Shown: one piece after another, positions 8,207-15,693 of the stretch
Position numbering within the stretch: the stretch's first letter is position 1
Layout: every line of letters starts with the position of its first letter
Source of the DNA: JALYLC01 sp963743275
Lineage (GTDB): Bacteria > Actinomycetota > Thermoleophilia > Gaiellales > JALYLC01
Direction: 5' to 3'
Assembly (NCBI GenBank): GCA_963743275.1
Contig: CAVUPB010000011.1
Coordinates: 1-64,000 of the forward strand
Length of the DNA: 64,000 nt
Translations under genes and position numbers: made by a program
The notes under the pieces: generated by a model
The model's database searches: none
Seen by the model: only the letters and a program-made list of their open reading frames with translations
Told to the model about the DNA's origin: nothing

Positions 8207-8625
8207 GGTGCGAGGACGCGGCACCTGCGCCATGGGCCCTGCTCCCAGGCGTAGCCGATGATCCGCACGTAGCTGATGTAGTCGTATCCGGGCGTGCAAC
8301 GATGGACGCGCGTGCGTGCGAATGTCCGCCCTCCCGCTGCCACGTGCACGCGGGCATACGCGCACCAGATCGGCTCGAGTTGCGGTGTCACACCGCCCGG
8401 GTCGAGGCGCGCGGCGCAGACCTGCACGGCGATCGTGCGCGAGGATGCACAGTGGAACTCGCCCCATGCGAGCAGGTTCGGGGGCACCGGCGCGACGGCG
8501 TGTGGCATGTCGGCGAAGGCGCGGCAATCGAATGCCTTGCCCGCGCCGGCGGGCACCGCCGCAGCGAAAAGGGTGGCGGTGAGTGCTGCCACGACGGCGG
8601 TGAGGAGGCCGATCCGGATGCCCAC
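8203..8625 (-). CDS. Secreted Cys-rich hypothetical protein
   Basis: A 140-residue protein with a clear signal peptide ('IGLLTAVVAALTATLFAAAVPAGAG', cleavage near residue 29). The mature part has at least six cysteines (for example 'FDCRAF', 'FHCASS', 'VCAARL', 'WCAYAR', 'HRCTPG' and 'RRCRV'), so disulfides are likely outside the cell. I do not recognise the family. It is a single gene whose end overlaps the dioxygenase end, with a TAG/CTA palindrome serving both stop codons, so the two may share a termination region. Confidence 0.65.
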   Translation of the reverse strand: MGIRIGLLTAVVAALTATLFAAAVPAGAGKAFDCRAFADMPHAVAPVPPNLLAWGEFHCASSRTIAVQVCAARLDPGGVTPQLEPIWCAYARVHVAAGGRTFARTRVHRCTPGYDYISYVRIIGYAWEQGPWRRCRVLAP

Positions 8626-8663
8626 GATCGCGTGACTCTACGCACTTGCGTATTGTCACGCCG

Positions 8664-9860
8664 ATGGGCGGCGTCGACGACCTCGAGCTGGGCGTGCTGC
8701 TCGTGCTCCTGTCGCGCGCGCACCGCAGCTTCCGCACGCTGCGCGCGGAGCTGCGCGTGTGGCGCCACCACGAGCGCCTTCACGAGGCCTACACGCGCCG
8801 TAACGCGGAGCGGCGCGACGGCACGGGCATGGTGCAGATCGCGTTCGGCTCGTCGCAGGGAACCGCCCCGCAGCCCAGCGAGAGCGAGGATCGCATCCGC
8901 CTCTGGCTGGCGCCGCCCGACCGGCTGCGCGAGGAGGCGGTGAGCGGGTGGACGGGCGAGCCCACCGAGTCGTTGCTCGTGCAGGTGGCCGACACGTGGT
9001 GGTCGTTCGATCCGCGTGTGGGCGCGATGACGAACGACGGCTCGCCCCGTCACCAGCACGGCACCCAGGTCGACGCCCTCATGCTCGACCCCGCGCAGCT
9101 GTCGGTCTCGCACGAGCTCCGCATCCTCGGGCGCACGATGCACGCGGGCCGCAACGCGATCCGCGTCGAGGCGCTCCCGGCGAGGCGCGCCCGGGTGCTT
9201 CCCGAGCCCGCATCCGACGGCGGCTGGCCGCTGGACGTGCTCGTCGACGCCGAGCGGGGCGTGCTCCTGCGCAGCGCCGGCCTGCTCGACGGCGAGCCGT
9301 TCATCCTCAGCGAGGTGGTCAGCGTCGCGTTCGACGAGGCGCTCCCCGACGAGCTGTTCGTGTTCGAGGCGCCGCCGGGGGAGGAGATCCGCGACTCGCT
9401 CGCCGAAATGGAGGCGCAGCACCGGCCGCTGCTGCTGCACGAGGCCGCCGCTCAGGCTCCATTTCGCGTCTTCGTTCCGGGTTCGGTTCCCGCCGACTGG
9501 CACATGCGGGCCATCCTGCGTCCCGGCTCCGAGCGGCAGGGCTGGCCGTCAGGCGTGCACATCCACTACACGGACGCGCGGTCACGGTTGAACGTCAATC
9601 TCGCCGAGATGGCCGTGGCAGGTGGGAGCCCCCCGCCGAAGGGCCCAAACGGCGCCGAGTGGCGGATCGAGCAGCTGCCGATCGGCGAGCTGCGGTTGTG
9701 GGCGCCCTCGCTGCGGGAGCAGGGCCTGCCGCAGGTCGCTCTCATCGACATCGCGGGCACGCGCATCCAGATCACGGCTCACGACCTCGCCACCGAGACC
9801 CTGATCGAGCTCGTCGCGAGCCTCGTGGAGGCGCCCACCGAGCCGCCGGCCGTCACGTAG
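8664..9860 (+). CDS. Hypothetical protein, LolA/RseB-like fold suspected
   Basis: A protein of about 398 residues without a signal peptide or membrane segment. The order of elements is: an N-terminal helical part rich in Arg and Glu, then beta-rich segments such as 'TWWSFDPRVGAMTNDGSP' and 'RNAIRVEALPARR', then 'PLDVLVDAERGVLLRSA'. This order resembles LolA/RseB-type lipoprotein-sorting or anti-sigma regulator domains; the match is by eye and weak. A second domain starts near residue 275 ('FVPGSVPADWHM'). I placed the start at ATG 8664; a TTG six codons upstream is also possible. Its stop overlaps the next gene on the opposite strand by eight bases. Confidence 0.6.
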   Translation: MGGVDDLELGVLLVLLSRAHRSFRTLRAELRVWRHHERLHEAYTRRNAERRDGTGMVQIAFGSSQGTAPQPSESEDRIRLWLAPPDRLREEAVSGWTGEPTESLLVQVADTWWSFDPRVGAMTNDGSPRHQHGTQVDALMLDPAQLSVSHELRILGRTMHAGRNAIRVEALPARRARVLPEPASDGGWPLDVLVDAERGVLLRSAGLLDGEPFILSEVVSVAFDEALPDELFVFEAPPGEEIRDSLAEMEAQHRPLLLHEAAAQAPFRVFVPGSVPADWHMRAILRPGSERQGWPSGVHIHYTDARSRLNVNLAEMAVAGGSPPPKGPNGAEWRIEQLPIGELRLWAPSLREQGLPQVALIDIAGTRIQITAHDLATETLIELVASLVEAPTEPPAVT

Positions 9861-10434
9861 GGGCCGGCGCGAGCGCGCGCCGGCGCAGGCCGATCACCGC
9901 GACGACCGCGCCGTCGGCGGCGAGGATGTAGAGCGGGTAGATCAGGAGCGACGGCGCGCCCGAGCCCACGGCGGCGAGCGCGAACATCGTCGAGAAGAGG
10001 CCGATCACGTACGTCGAGAGCGTCTCCGAGTGAGGCTCCCGGTAGGTCTTCGGCAGCATCAGACCCACCCCGATGATGTCGGCGGCCACGACCGACCACG
10101 TGGCGACGGTGGGGTCGTCGGCGACCTGCCAGCCGGCGATCCCGAGCGCGGCGATCGCGAGCAGCGCGATCTCGACACGACTCACGCCGCCGACGCCGCG
10201 GCGCAGGGCGAGCAGGAAGATCGCCGCGCACGAGACGGCCTGCCCGAGCGTGAGCGCGAGGCTCCACGTCGCCCCGTCGGCCCACTGCGACGCGAGCACG
10301 ACGAACGAGAGCGTCGTCCAGATCGTCCAGGTCGCGCGCTGCGGCCTGGTCGACCCGCGCAGGATGTCGCGCACGTACGGCGCGCTCGCGACCAGCTGCA
10401 GGATGCCCGCGAGGATGCCGAACGCCGCCTGCAC
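9853..10434 (-). CDS. Multi-pass membrane protein, PQ-loop-like
   Basis: About 193 residues with six or seven hydrophobic segments. The stretch 'APYVRDILRGSTRPQRATW' followed by 'WTLSFVVL'-like hydrophobic sequence recalls PQ-loop/SemiSWEET-type small membrane proteins, where a similar Pro-containing turn is conserved. Transport cargo is unknown. GTG 10434 was chosen because coding character stops there. Upstream lies the palindromic repeat of 10.45-10.49 kb and then the divergent F420 oxidoreductase, so the repeat sits between two promoters. Confidence 0.65.
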   Translation of the reverse strand: MQAAFGILAGILQLVASAPYVRDILRGSTRPQRATWTIWTTLSFVVLASQWADGATWSLALTLGQAVSCAAIFLLALRRGVGGVSRVEIALLAIAALGIAGWQVADDPTVATWSVVAADIIGVGLMLPKTYREPHSETLSTYVIGLFSTMFALAAVGSGAPSLLIYPLYILAADGAVVAVIGLRRRALAPAPT

Positions 10435-10452
10435 GAGCCGGATCGTAGGCCG

Positions 10453-10491
10453 GGTCCGCACGGTTGGGGTCTGACCCCGATCGTGCGGACC
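10453..10491. repeat. Imperfect palindrome of the TTGGGGTCAGACCCCAA family
   Basis: The arms GGTCCGCACGGTTGGGGTC and its near reverse complement flank one central base, with mismatches only in the inner part. The core reads TTGGGGTCTGACCCC. It lies in the divergent intergenic gap between the membrane protein and the F420 oxidoreductase. Confidence 0.75.
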
Positions 10492-10516
10492 GCATGGGCG
10501 TGACAGGATGCCTGTC

Positions 10517-11377
10517 ATGCAGATCGGCATCATCCTCCCGCAGAACGAGATCGGCGACGATCCCGAGGCGATTCGCGATTTCGCGGCCGCTGCCGAGGAC
10601 GAGGGCTTCAAGCACATCGTCGCGTTCGACCACGTGGTCGGCAAGGACGACTACGCCTCGCAGCCCTTCCACGAGCCGTTCGTGCTGTTCGGCTTCATCG
10701 CGGCCTGCACGCGCACGATCGAGCTCGTGACCGGCATCATCATCCTGCCGCAGCGCCAGACGGCGCTCGCCGCGAAGCAGGCGGCCGAGGTCGACATGCT
10801 CTCCGGGGGCCGCCTGCGGCTCGGGCTCGGCGTCGGCTGGAACCCGCTCGAGTACGAGGCGCTGGGTGAGGACTTCGCCACGCGCGGCAAGCGCATGGAC
10901 GCGCAGATCCCGCTCATGCGCGCGCTCTGGACGGAGCGCCGCGTGACCGCCGAGCTCGCGCGCGAGCGCTTTGCGGACGTGGGGCTGAACCCGCCCGCGA
11001 TCCGCGACATCCCGATCTGGCTGGGCGGCCGGGGACCGGCGGCGGTGCGCCGCGCGGTCGAGCACGGCTCGGGGCTGATCCTCTCCGGCAACGCGGGCGA
11101 CGCCGGTGCGGCGGAGAAGTTCGCGGAGGTGCGCGACCGGCTGCACGCGGCCGCCGATGCCGCCGGGCGGCCGCGCGAAGAGCTCGGGATCGAGGTCTGG
11201 CTCGGCACGAAGGACGGCGATCCCGACTCGTGGGGCGCGGCGGTCGAGCACTGGAAGGCGCTCGGGGCGACGCACCTGAGCGTCCAGACCTACGCCGAGG
11301 AGCCGATCACCCCGGCCGAGCACATCGAGCGCGTCGCCCTGATCGCCGACGCGGTCGTCGTGCCGATCGGCGGCTGA
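10517..11377 (+). CDS. LLM-class F420-dependent oxidoreductase
   Basis: A luciferase-like monooxygenase family enzyme that most probably uses reduced coenzyme F420 (FMN is the alternative). Length is 286 residues. Family motifs: 'MQIGIILPQNEIGDDP' at the N-terminus, 'VAFDHVVG', 'IELVTGIIILPQRQTALAAK', then 'MLSGGRLRLGLGVGWNPLEYEALG' as the hallmark, and 'IPIWLGGRGPAAVRRAVEHG'. AGGA lies about 10 bases before ATG 10517, which I prefer over the in-frame ATG at 10508. Substrate unknown. It stands alone, with a short gap to the MntP-like gene. Confidence 0.85.
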   Translation: MQIGIILPQNEIGDDPEAIRDFAAAAEDEGFKHIVAFDHVVGKDDYASQPFHEPFVLFGFIAACTRTIELVTGIIILPQRQTALAAKQAAEVDMLSGGRLRLGLGVGWNPLEYEALGEDFATRGKRMDAQIPLMRALWTERRVTAELARERFADVGLNPPAIRDIPIWLGGRGPAAVRRAVEHGSGLILSGNAGDAGAAEKFAEVRDRLHAAADAAGRPREELGIEVWLGTKDGDPDSWGAAVEHWKALGATHLSVQTYAEEPITPAEHIERVALIADAVVVPIGG

Positions 11378-11414
11378 GAGCGGTCGCAGGCGAGCGCGGG
11401 GCTAGCCTGGTCCG

Positions 11415-11963
11415 GTGCTCGGGCTGGTCGCGCTCGTGCTGCCGCTGTCGCTGGACACGTTCGCGGTCGCGGCGGCGATCGGCATGGCGGGGCTTCCCGC
11501 CTCCCACCGGTTGCGTCTGAGCCTGGTTCTCACCGCCTTCGAGGCCGGCATGCCGTTGATCGGGATCGGCCTCGGCCAGGCGCTCGGACATGCCGTCGGA
11601 TCGACCGGAGACTCCCTCGCCGGCGCTGCCCTGATCGTGCTCGGCGCACACATGGCGCTCGGGGAGGGCCGTGACGAGGCGGACGGCGCGGCGCTGCTCG
11701 CGCGCGCTCGCGGGCCGGCCATGATCGGGCTCGGCATCACCGTCGGCATCGACGAGCTCGCCATCGGCTTCGGCGTCGGCCTGCTCGACCTGCCGGTGGT
11801 CTGGGCGATCGTCCTGATCGCCTGCCAGGCGTTCGTCGCGGCCCAGCTCGGCCTGCGGCTGGGAGCACGGCTCGGCGAGCGCTTGCGGGAGCGGGCAGAG
11901 CTCGCGGCCGCGCTGGCCCTGATCGGCATCGGAGTCGTCGTCCTGGCTGCGAGCTTCGGCTAG
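11415..11963 (+). CDS. MntP-like manganese efflux / membrane protein
   Basis: Six hydrophobic segments in 182 residues, arranged as an internal duplication. Each half carries the acidic motif expected of MntP: 'PLSLDTFAVAAAIGMAG' in the first and 'ITVGIDELAIGFGVGLL' in the second. The paired membrane aspartates are needed for Mn2+ export in the characterised family. Loops are short with an acidic cytosolic stretch (about 75-95). GTG 11415 starts right at the first membrane segment. No Mn-responsive riboswitch or regulator gene is visible nearby. Confidence 0.75.
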   Translation: MLGLVALVLPLSLDTFAVAAAIGMAGLPASHRLRLSLVLTAFEAGMPLIGIGLGQALGHAVGSTGDSLAGAALIVLGAHMALGEGRDEADGAALLARARGPAMIGLGITVGIDELAIGFGVGLLDLPVVWAIVLIACQAFVAAQLGLRLGARLGERLRERAELAAALALIGIGVVVLAASFG

Positions 11964-11988
11964 CGGGGCGCCGCCCGTGTGGGACGCC

Positions 11989-13380
11989 TCACACGAGGGC
12001 GCGGATGCGCGGCCAGTCGACGGCCGCGCGCACCTGCGCCGCGATCGCCGAGAGGCGGGCATCGAGGCCCTCGGGCGTCGCGGCCGGGCTGATGCCCGCC
12101 CACCCGAGCACCGCGTCGCGGTAGGCCGCGTGCTCGAGCAGCCCGTGCACGTAGCTGGCGCGCACGTTGCCGCAGCGCCAGCCGACGGCGCCGCTCGCGG
12201 TCGTCAGCGTCGGCAGGGCGCTCGCGCCGGCGGCGGTGGCGCCGTGGTGGATCTCGTAGCCGTCGATCTGCGCACCGGTCTCGCTGTCGGTGACGCGCAC
12301 GAGCTGCGTCGTCTTGCCCGGCTGCAGCTCGGTCACGAGGTCGAGCAGGCCCAGGCCGGGCGCCTCGCCGCCGCCCTCGATGCCATGGGGATCGCGCACG
12401 CTGCGGCCGAGCATCTGGAGGCCGCCGCAGATGCCGAGCACCGGGACGCCGTCGCCCGCGGCGCGGATGATCGCGCCCGCGAGGCCGGTCGTGCGCAGCC
12501 ACTCGAGATCGGAGAGCGTGCTCTTGGTACCTGGGATGACGATCGCGGTCGCGCCCGCGAGCTCGGCGGGGCTGCGCACGTAGCGCGCGTGCGCGCCGAG
12601 CGGCGCGAACTCGTCCAGGTTCGCGATCCGGGGGAGCGCGACGACGGCGATGCGCCCGTCGCCACCGGCGACGCCCTGGAGCGCGACGCCGTCTTCTTCG
12701 GGCAGTGGCACGTCGAGCCACGGCACGACGCCGAGCGTCGGCACGCCGGTGCGCTCCTCGAGCCACTCGGGCCCCGGCGCGAGCAGCGACGCATCGCCGC
12801 GGAAGCGGTTGAGGAGGAAGCCCGCGAGCAGCCCGCGCTCGGCCTCGGAGAGGCAGTGCCACGTGCCCAGCAGGTGCGCGAACGCGCCGCCGCGGTCGAT
12901 GTCGCAGCACAGCAGCACCGGCGCCTGCACCTCCAGCGCGACCGCCATGTTGACGATGTCGCCGTCGCGCAGGTTGATCTCGGCGGGGCTGCCCGCGCCC
13001 TCGATCACGACCACGTCGTAGTCGTCGAGCAGCCCGTGCAGCGACTCCCTGACGACCGGCCAGAGCTGCCGGCGGCGCTCGCGCCAGGGCAGCCGCGAGA
13101 GCTCGTGGTCGGCCTCGCCGAGCACGACGACCTGCGAGCGCGTGTCGGCCTCCGGCTTGACGAGCACCGGGTTCATGCGCGCCTCGGGTGGGATCCGCGC
13201 AGCGGCCGCCTGCACGATCTGCGCACGGCCGAGCTCGCGCCCGTCGGCCGTCACGCCGGCGTTGTTGCTCATGTTCTGGGCCTTGAACGGCGCGACGCGC
13301 AGGCCCTCGTCGGCGAGCAGGCGGCAGAGCGCGGCCGTCAGGTACGACTTGCCGGCGTGCGACGTGCAGCCCTGCACCAT
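11989..13380 (-). CDS. cobQ: Cobyric acid synthase
   Basis: Amidates adenosylcobyrinic acid a,c-diamide at four side chains, using glutamine and ATP, in cobamide synthesis. The N-terminal synthetase domain begins with a P-loop-like 'MVQGCTSHAGKSYLTAALCR', then 'PFKAQNMSNNAGVT' and 'VVIEGAGSPAEINLRDGDIVNM'. The C-terminal glutaminase domain has the nucleophile Cys in 'PVLGICGGLQMLG' and His in 'IDGYEIHHG'. Length (463 residues) is normal. ATG 13380 lies 7 bases after the CobD stop; an in-frame GTG at 13395 would overlap CobD. The pair forms a small operon. No other cobamide genes or B12 riboswitch were seen in the window. Confidence 0.92.
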   Translation of the reverse strand: MVQGCTSHAGKSYLTAALCRLLADEGLRVAPFKAQNMSNNAGVTADGRELGRAQIVQAAAARIPPEARMNPVLVKPEADTRSQVVVLGEADHELSRLPWRERRRQLWPVVRESLHGLLDDYDVVVIEGAGSPAEINLRDGDIVNMAVALEVQAPVLLCCDIDRGGAFAHLLGTWHCLSEAERGLLAGFLLNRFRGDASLLAPGPEWLEERTGVPTLGVVPWLDVPLPEEDGVALQGVAGGDGRIAVVALPRIANLDEFAPLGAHARYVRSPAELAGATAIVIPGTKSTLSDLEWLRTTGLAGAIIRAAGDGVPVLGICGGLQMLGRSVRDPHGIEGGGEAPGLGLLDLVTELQPGKTTQLVRVTDSETGAQIDGYEIHHGATAAGASALPTLTTASGAVGWRCGNVRASYVHGLLEHAAYRDAVLGWAGISPAATPEGLDARLSAIAAQVRAAVDWPRIRALV

Positions 13381-13387
13381 GAGCGCC

Positions 13388-14260
13388 CTACCCACCGGCG
13401 ATCTCCAGCGCGCGTCCGATGTCGGCCGCCGTCGGCGCGGGCGCGCCGGCATTGAACGAGTACGAGTCGCGCTTCGCGAGGCGCACGCCGAGCGCGCCGG
13501 CCATGGCCGCCATCGGCCAGCCGCCGTTGGGCGAAGGCGCCAGCCCGTGGTCGCGCAGAGCGACCTGCAGGGCCGCGCCGCGCCGTGGCGAGCGCACGGC
13601 GATCAGGAGCGCCGTGAGGCGCGCAGGCACGAGGTTGGCGACGTCGTCGGCACGCGCGGCGGCGCGCCCGCGGTAGCGGTACTCGGGCGTGCGGTAGCCC
13701 CACATCGCGTCGGCGGTGTTGAGCGCGCGGTAGGCCGCCGCCGCGGGCAGACCGCCGGCGGCGTAGGCGAGCAGGGGGGCGACGACCGAGTCGCTCAGGT
13801 TCTCGGCGAGCGACTGGATCGCGGCGCCCGAGAGCTCGCTCGCATCGAGCTGCGACGTGTCGCGGCTGACGAGGTCGCGCGCCGCCAGGCTGCGCGCGCC
13901 CGCCAGGTCGCCCGCGTCGAGCGCGTCGCGCACGCCCGCGACGGCGACGCGCAGGCCACGCAGCGCGAGCAGCGTCGAGAGCGCCCCCGCCTCGCCGGCG
14001 AGCGCGACCCCGCGCGGCAGCCGGCGCAGGGCGCGCTGCCCGGCGAGGGCCGCGAGCGCCGAGATGCCGGCGATCGCCGCGACCCCGGCCGCGCCCTCTG
14101 CGAGCTGGCCCGCGCGTCCCTGCGCGCGCGAGCGCCGGCGGACCGCCGCGAGCAGGCTGCCCATCGCGACGACCGGGTGCAGCCGGGCCGGGGGCTCGCC
14201 GAGCGCCGCGTCGATCGCGAGCGCCGCGGCGCCGGCGAACGCGCGTCTACGGATGCTCAT
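13388..14260 (-). CDS. cobD: Adenosylcobinamide-phosphate synthase CobD/CbiB
   Basis: Membrane enzyme joining aminopropanol (phosphate) to cobyric acid. About 290 residues with four or five hydrophobic segments. Family motifs seen are 'DAALGEPPARLHPVVAMG' near the N-terminus, 'RDLVSRDTSQLDASELSGAA' and 'ESLSDSV'-like 'AENLSDSVVAPLLAYAAGG' in the middle, and 'ALNTADAMWGYRTPEYRYRG' thereafter. Near the end is 'SPNGGWPMAAMAGALGVRL'. ATG 14260 was chosen; an in-frame ATG at 14275 adds five residues. It is followed by cobQ after 7 bases and is divergent from the MBL-fold gene. Confidence 0.9.
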   Translation of the reverse strand: MSIRRRAFAGAAALAIDAALGEPPARLHPVVAMGSLLAAVRRRSRAQGRAGQLAEGAAGVAAIAGISALAALAGQRALRRLPRGVALAGEAGALSTLLALRGLRVAVAGVRDALDAGDLAGARSLAARDLVSRDTSQLDASELSGAAIQSLAENLSDSVVAPLLAYAAGGLPAAAAYRALNTADAMWGYRTPEYRYRGRAAARADDVANLVPARLTALLIAVRSPRRGAALQVALRDHGLAPSPNGGWPMAAMAGALGVRLAKRDSYSFNAGAPAPTAADIGRALEIAGG

Positions 14261-14289
14261 GGGCGGGAGGAGCATACCCTGCCCTCTGA

Positions 14290-15039
14290 ATGGCCCAGGT
14301 GACCTGGATCGGGCACGGCACGGTGCTCATCGAGCTCGACGGCGTGCGCCTGCTGACCGACCCGCTGCTGCGCGAGCGCGTGGCGCATCTGCACCGGCAC
14401 GCGCCGTTGCCGCCCGCGAGCGCGCTGGACGGCATCGACGCGGTGCTGCTCACGCACCTGCACCGCGACCACCTCGATCTGCCGTCGCTGCGCCAGGTCG
14501 GGCGAGCCGTCCCGATCGTCGTCCCGCGCGGCGGGGGCCGGCTGCTGCTGCGGCGCGGCTTCGACTCGGTGCGCGAGATCGCACCGGGGGAGGAGATCGC
14601 GCTCGGCTCGCTGCGCATCCTCGCGACCGAGGCGCGCCACCACGGCGGCCGCGGGGTCGTCGGCGCGCGCGGGCCGGCGCTCGGCTACGTGATCGCGGGC
14701 TCGCGCCGGATCTACGACGCCGGCGACACCGACCTCTTCGACGGCATGCGCGCGATCGGCGCGGGCGGGCTCGATCTCGCGCTCGTGCCGATCTGGGGCT
14801 GGGCGTCGCGCCTCGGCCCGGGCCATCTCGACCCGCGGCGCGCGGCGCAGGCGCTCGAGCTGCTGCGGCCCGGCGTCGCCGTGCCCATCCACTGGGGCAC
14901 GTATGCGGTCGGGCCCGCGGCGCGCCGCCCGCCGCGCTACGTGCGCGCCCCGCTCGAGCCGTTCCTCGCGGCCGCGCGGGAGCTCGTGCCGGAGGTCCGG
15001 GTGGTCGCGCTCGAGCCGGGCGGGTCGCTCGAGCTCTGA
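14290..15039 (+). CDS. MBL-fold metal-dependent hydrolase (UlaG-like)
   Basis: A 249-residue metallo-beta-lactamase-fold protein. The metal motif is 'LLTHLHRDHLDLPSLR' (HxHxDH), followed by His in 'EARHHGGRG', Asp in 'IYDAGDTDLFDG', and a C-terminal His in 'VPIHWGTYA'. The start 'VTWIGHGTVLIELDGVRLLT' is typical of the UlaG / N-acyl-phosphatidylethanolamine-hydrolase-like branch. Substrate unknown; probably cytosolic. Its stop lies 3 bases before the convergent gamma-carbonic-anhydrase-like gene's end. Confidence 0.85.
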   Translation: MAQVTWIGHGTVLIELDGVRLLTDPLLRERVAHLHRHAPLPPASALDGIDAVLLTHLHRDHLDLPSLRQVGRAVPIVVPRGGGRLLLRRGFDSVREIAPGEEIALGSLRILATEARHHGGRGVVGARGPALGYVIAGSRRIYDAGDTDLFDGMRAIGAGGLDLALVPIWGWASRLGPGHLDPRRAAQALELLRPGVAVPIHWGTYAVGPAARRPPRYVRAPLEPFLAAARELVPEVRVVALEPGGSLEL

Positions 15040-15042
15040 CCG

Positions 15043-15652
15043 TCAGTCGCCGAGGATGTGGTCGGCGCGATGCCGCCCGTAGAGCGTCGGCGTAGGTCTG
15101 GGTGAGCGCGTCCATCGCACCGCCCGCGAGCGCCTCGGGCGCGAGTCCCGTGACCGTGCCGGCGAAGTCGAGCGTGCGCTGCACCGCCCAGATCTCGTCG
15201 TGGTTCTTGGGCGGGAACATCTGCGCCGGATCGCCCACCGCCACCCACCCGATCGGGAGCTCGGCTCCGGCGGGCAGGGCGCTGTTGACGTGCAGCACGC
15301 CGTTGATGCGGATCTCGGCTCCCGCGCCGACGCGGGAGCCCGGGAAGAGCGAGGCGCCCGTCGCGATGAACGCCTCGTCCCCGATCTCGGCGCCGTTGAC
15401 GTGGGCGTGAGGGCCGATCAGCACCCGGTTGCCGATCTGCACGGGATGGCCGGCGCGGCCGCGCAGCACGGCGTTCTCCATGACGAGGCAGCGCTCGCCG
15501 AGCCGGATCGGCCCGTCCTCGGCCGTCAGCACGGCGCCGAAGAGGATGCGGCATTCGGGCCCGATCGCGACGTCGCCGCAGAGCACCGCGGTGGGCGCGA
15601 CGTAGGCCGACGGGTCGACGCGCGGTCGCGCGCCCTCGTGCTCGATCAGCAT
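15043..15652 (-). CDS. Gamma-carbonic-anhydrase-family hexapeptide protein, 3' frameshift
   Basis: A left-handed beta-helix protein of the gamma carbonic anhydrase / PaaY-like family. Hexapeptide repeats run from 'YVAPTAVLCGDVAIGPECRI' to 'EIRINGVLHVNSALPAGAEL'. Candidate metal histidines lie in 'RAGHPVQIG' and 'IGPHAHVNG'. The frame from ATG 15652 is good to 'LTQTYADA', then reads Arg/Pro-rich antisense-like sequence for hundreds of codons. Skipping one base at 15082 restores 'YGRHRADHILGD' and a stop at 15043, a normal family C-terminus. So there is a one-base insertion, either a real lesion or a sequence error. Only the last dozen residues are affected. Confidence 0.8.
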
Positions 15653-15693
15653 GGCGTTCCCCTTTCCGGAGGGGATCATGCCCGTAGCGGCCG

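Noticed and set aside
12290..13455. Plus-strand frames opposite cobQ
   Set aside because: Composition is that of GC-rich antisense shadow; cobQ motifs on the minus strand are unambiguous.
11989..14260. Cobalamin riboswitch upstream of the cob genes
   Set aside because: The gap before cobD is only about 30 bases, too short to hold one.
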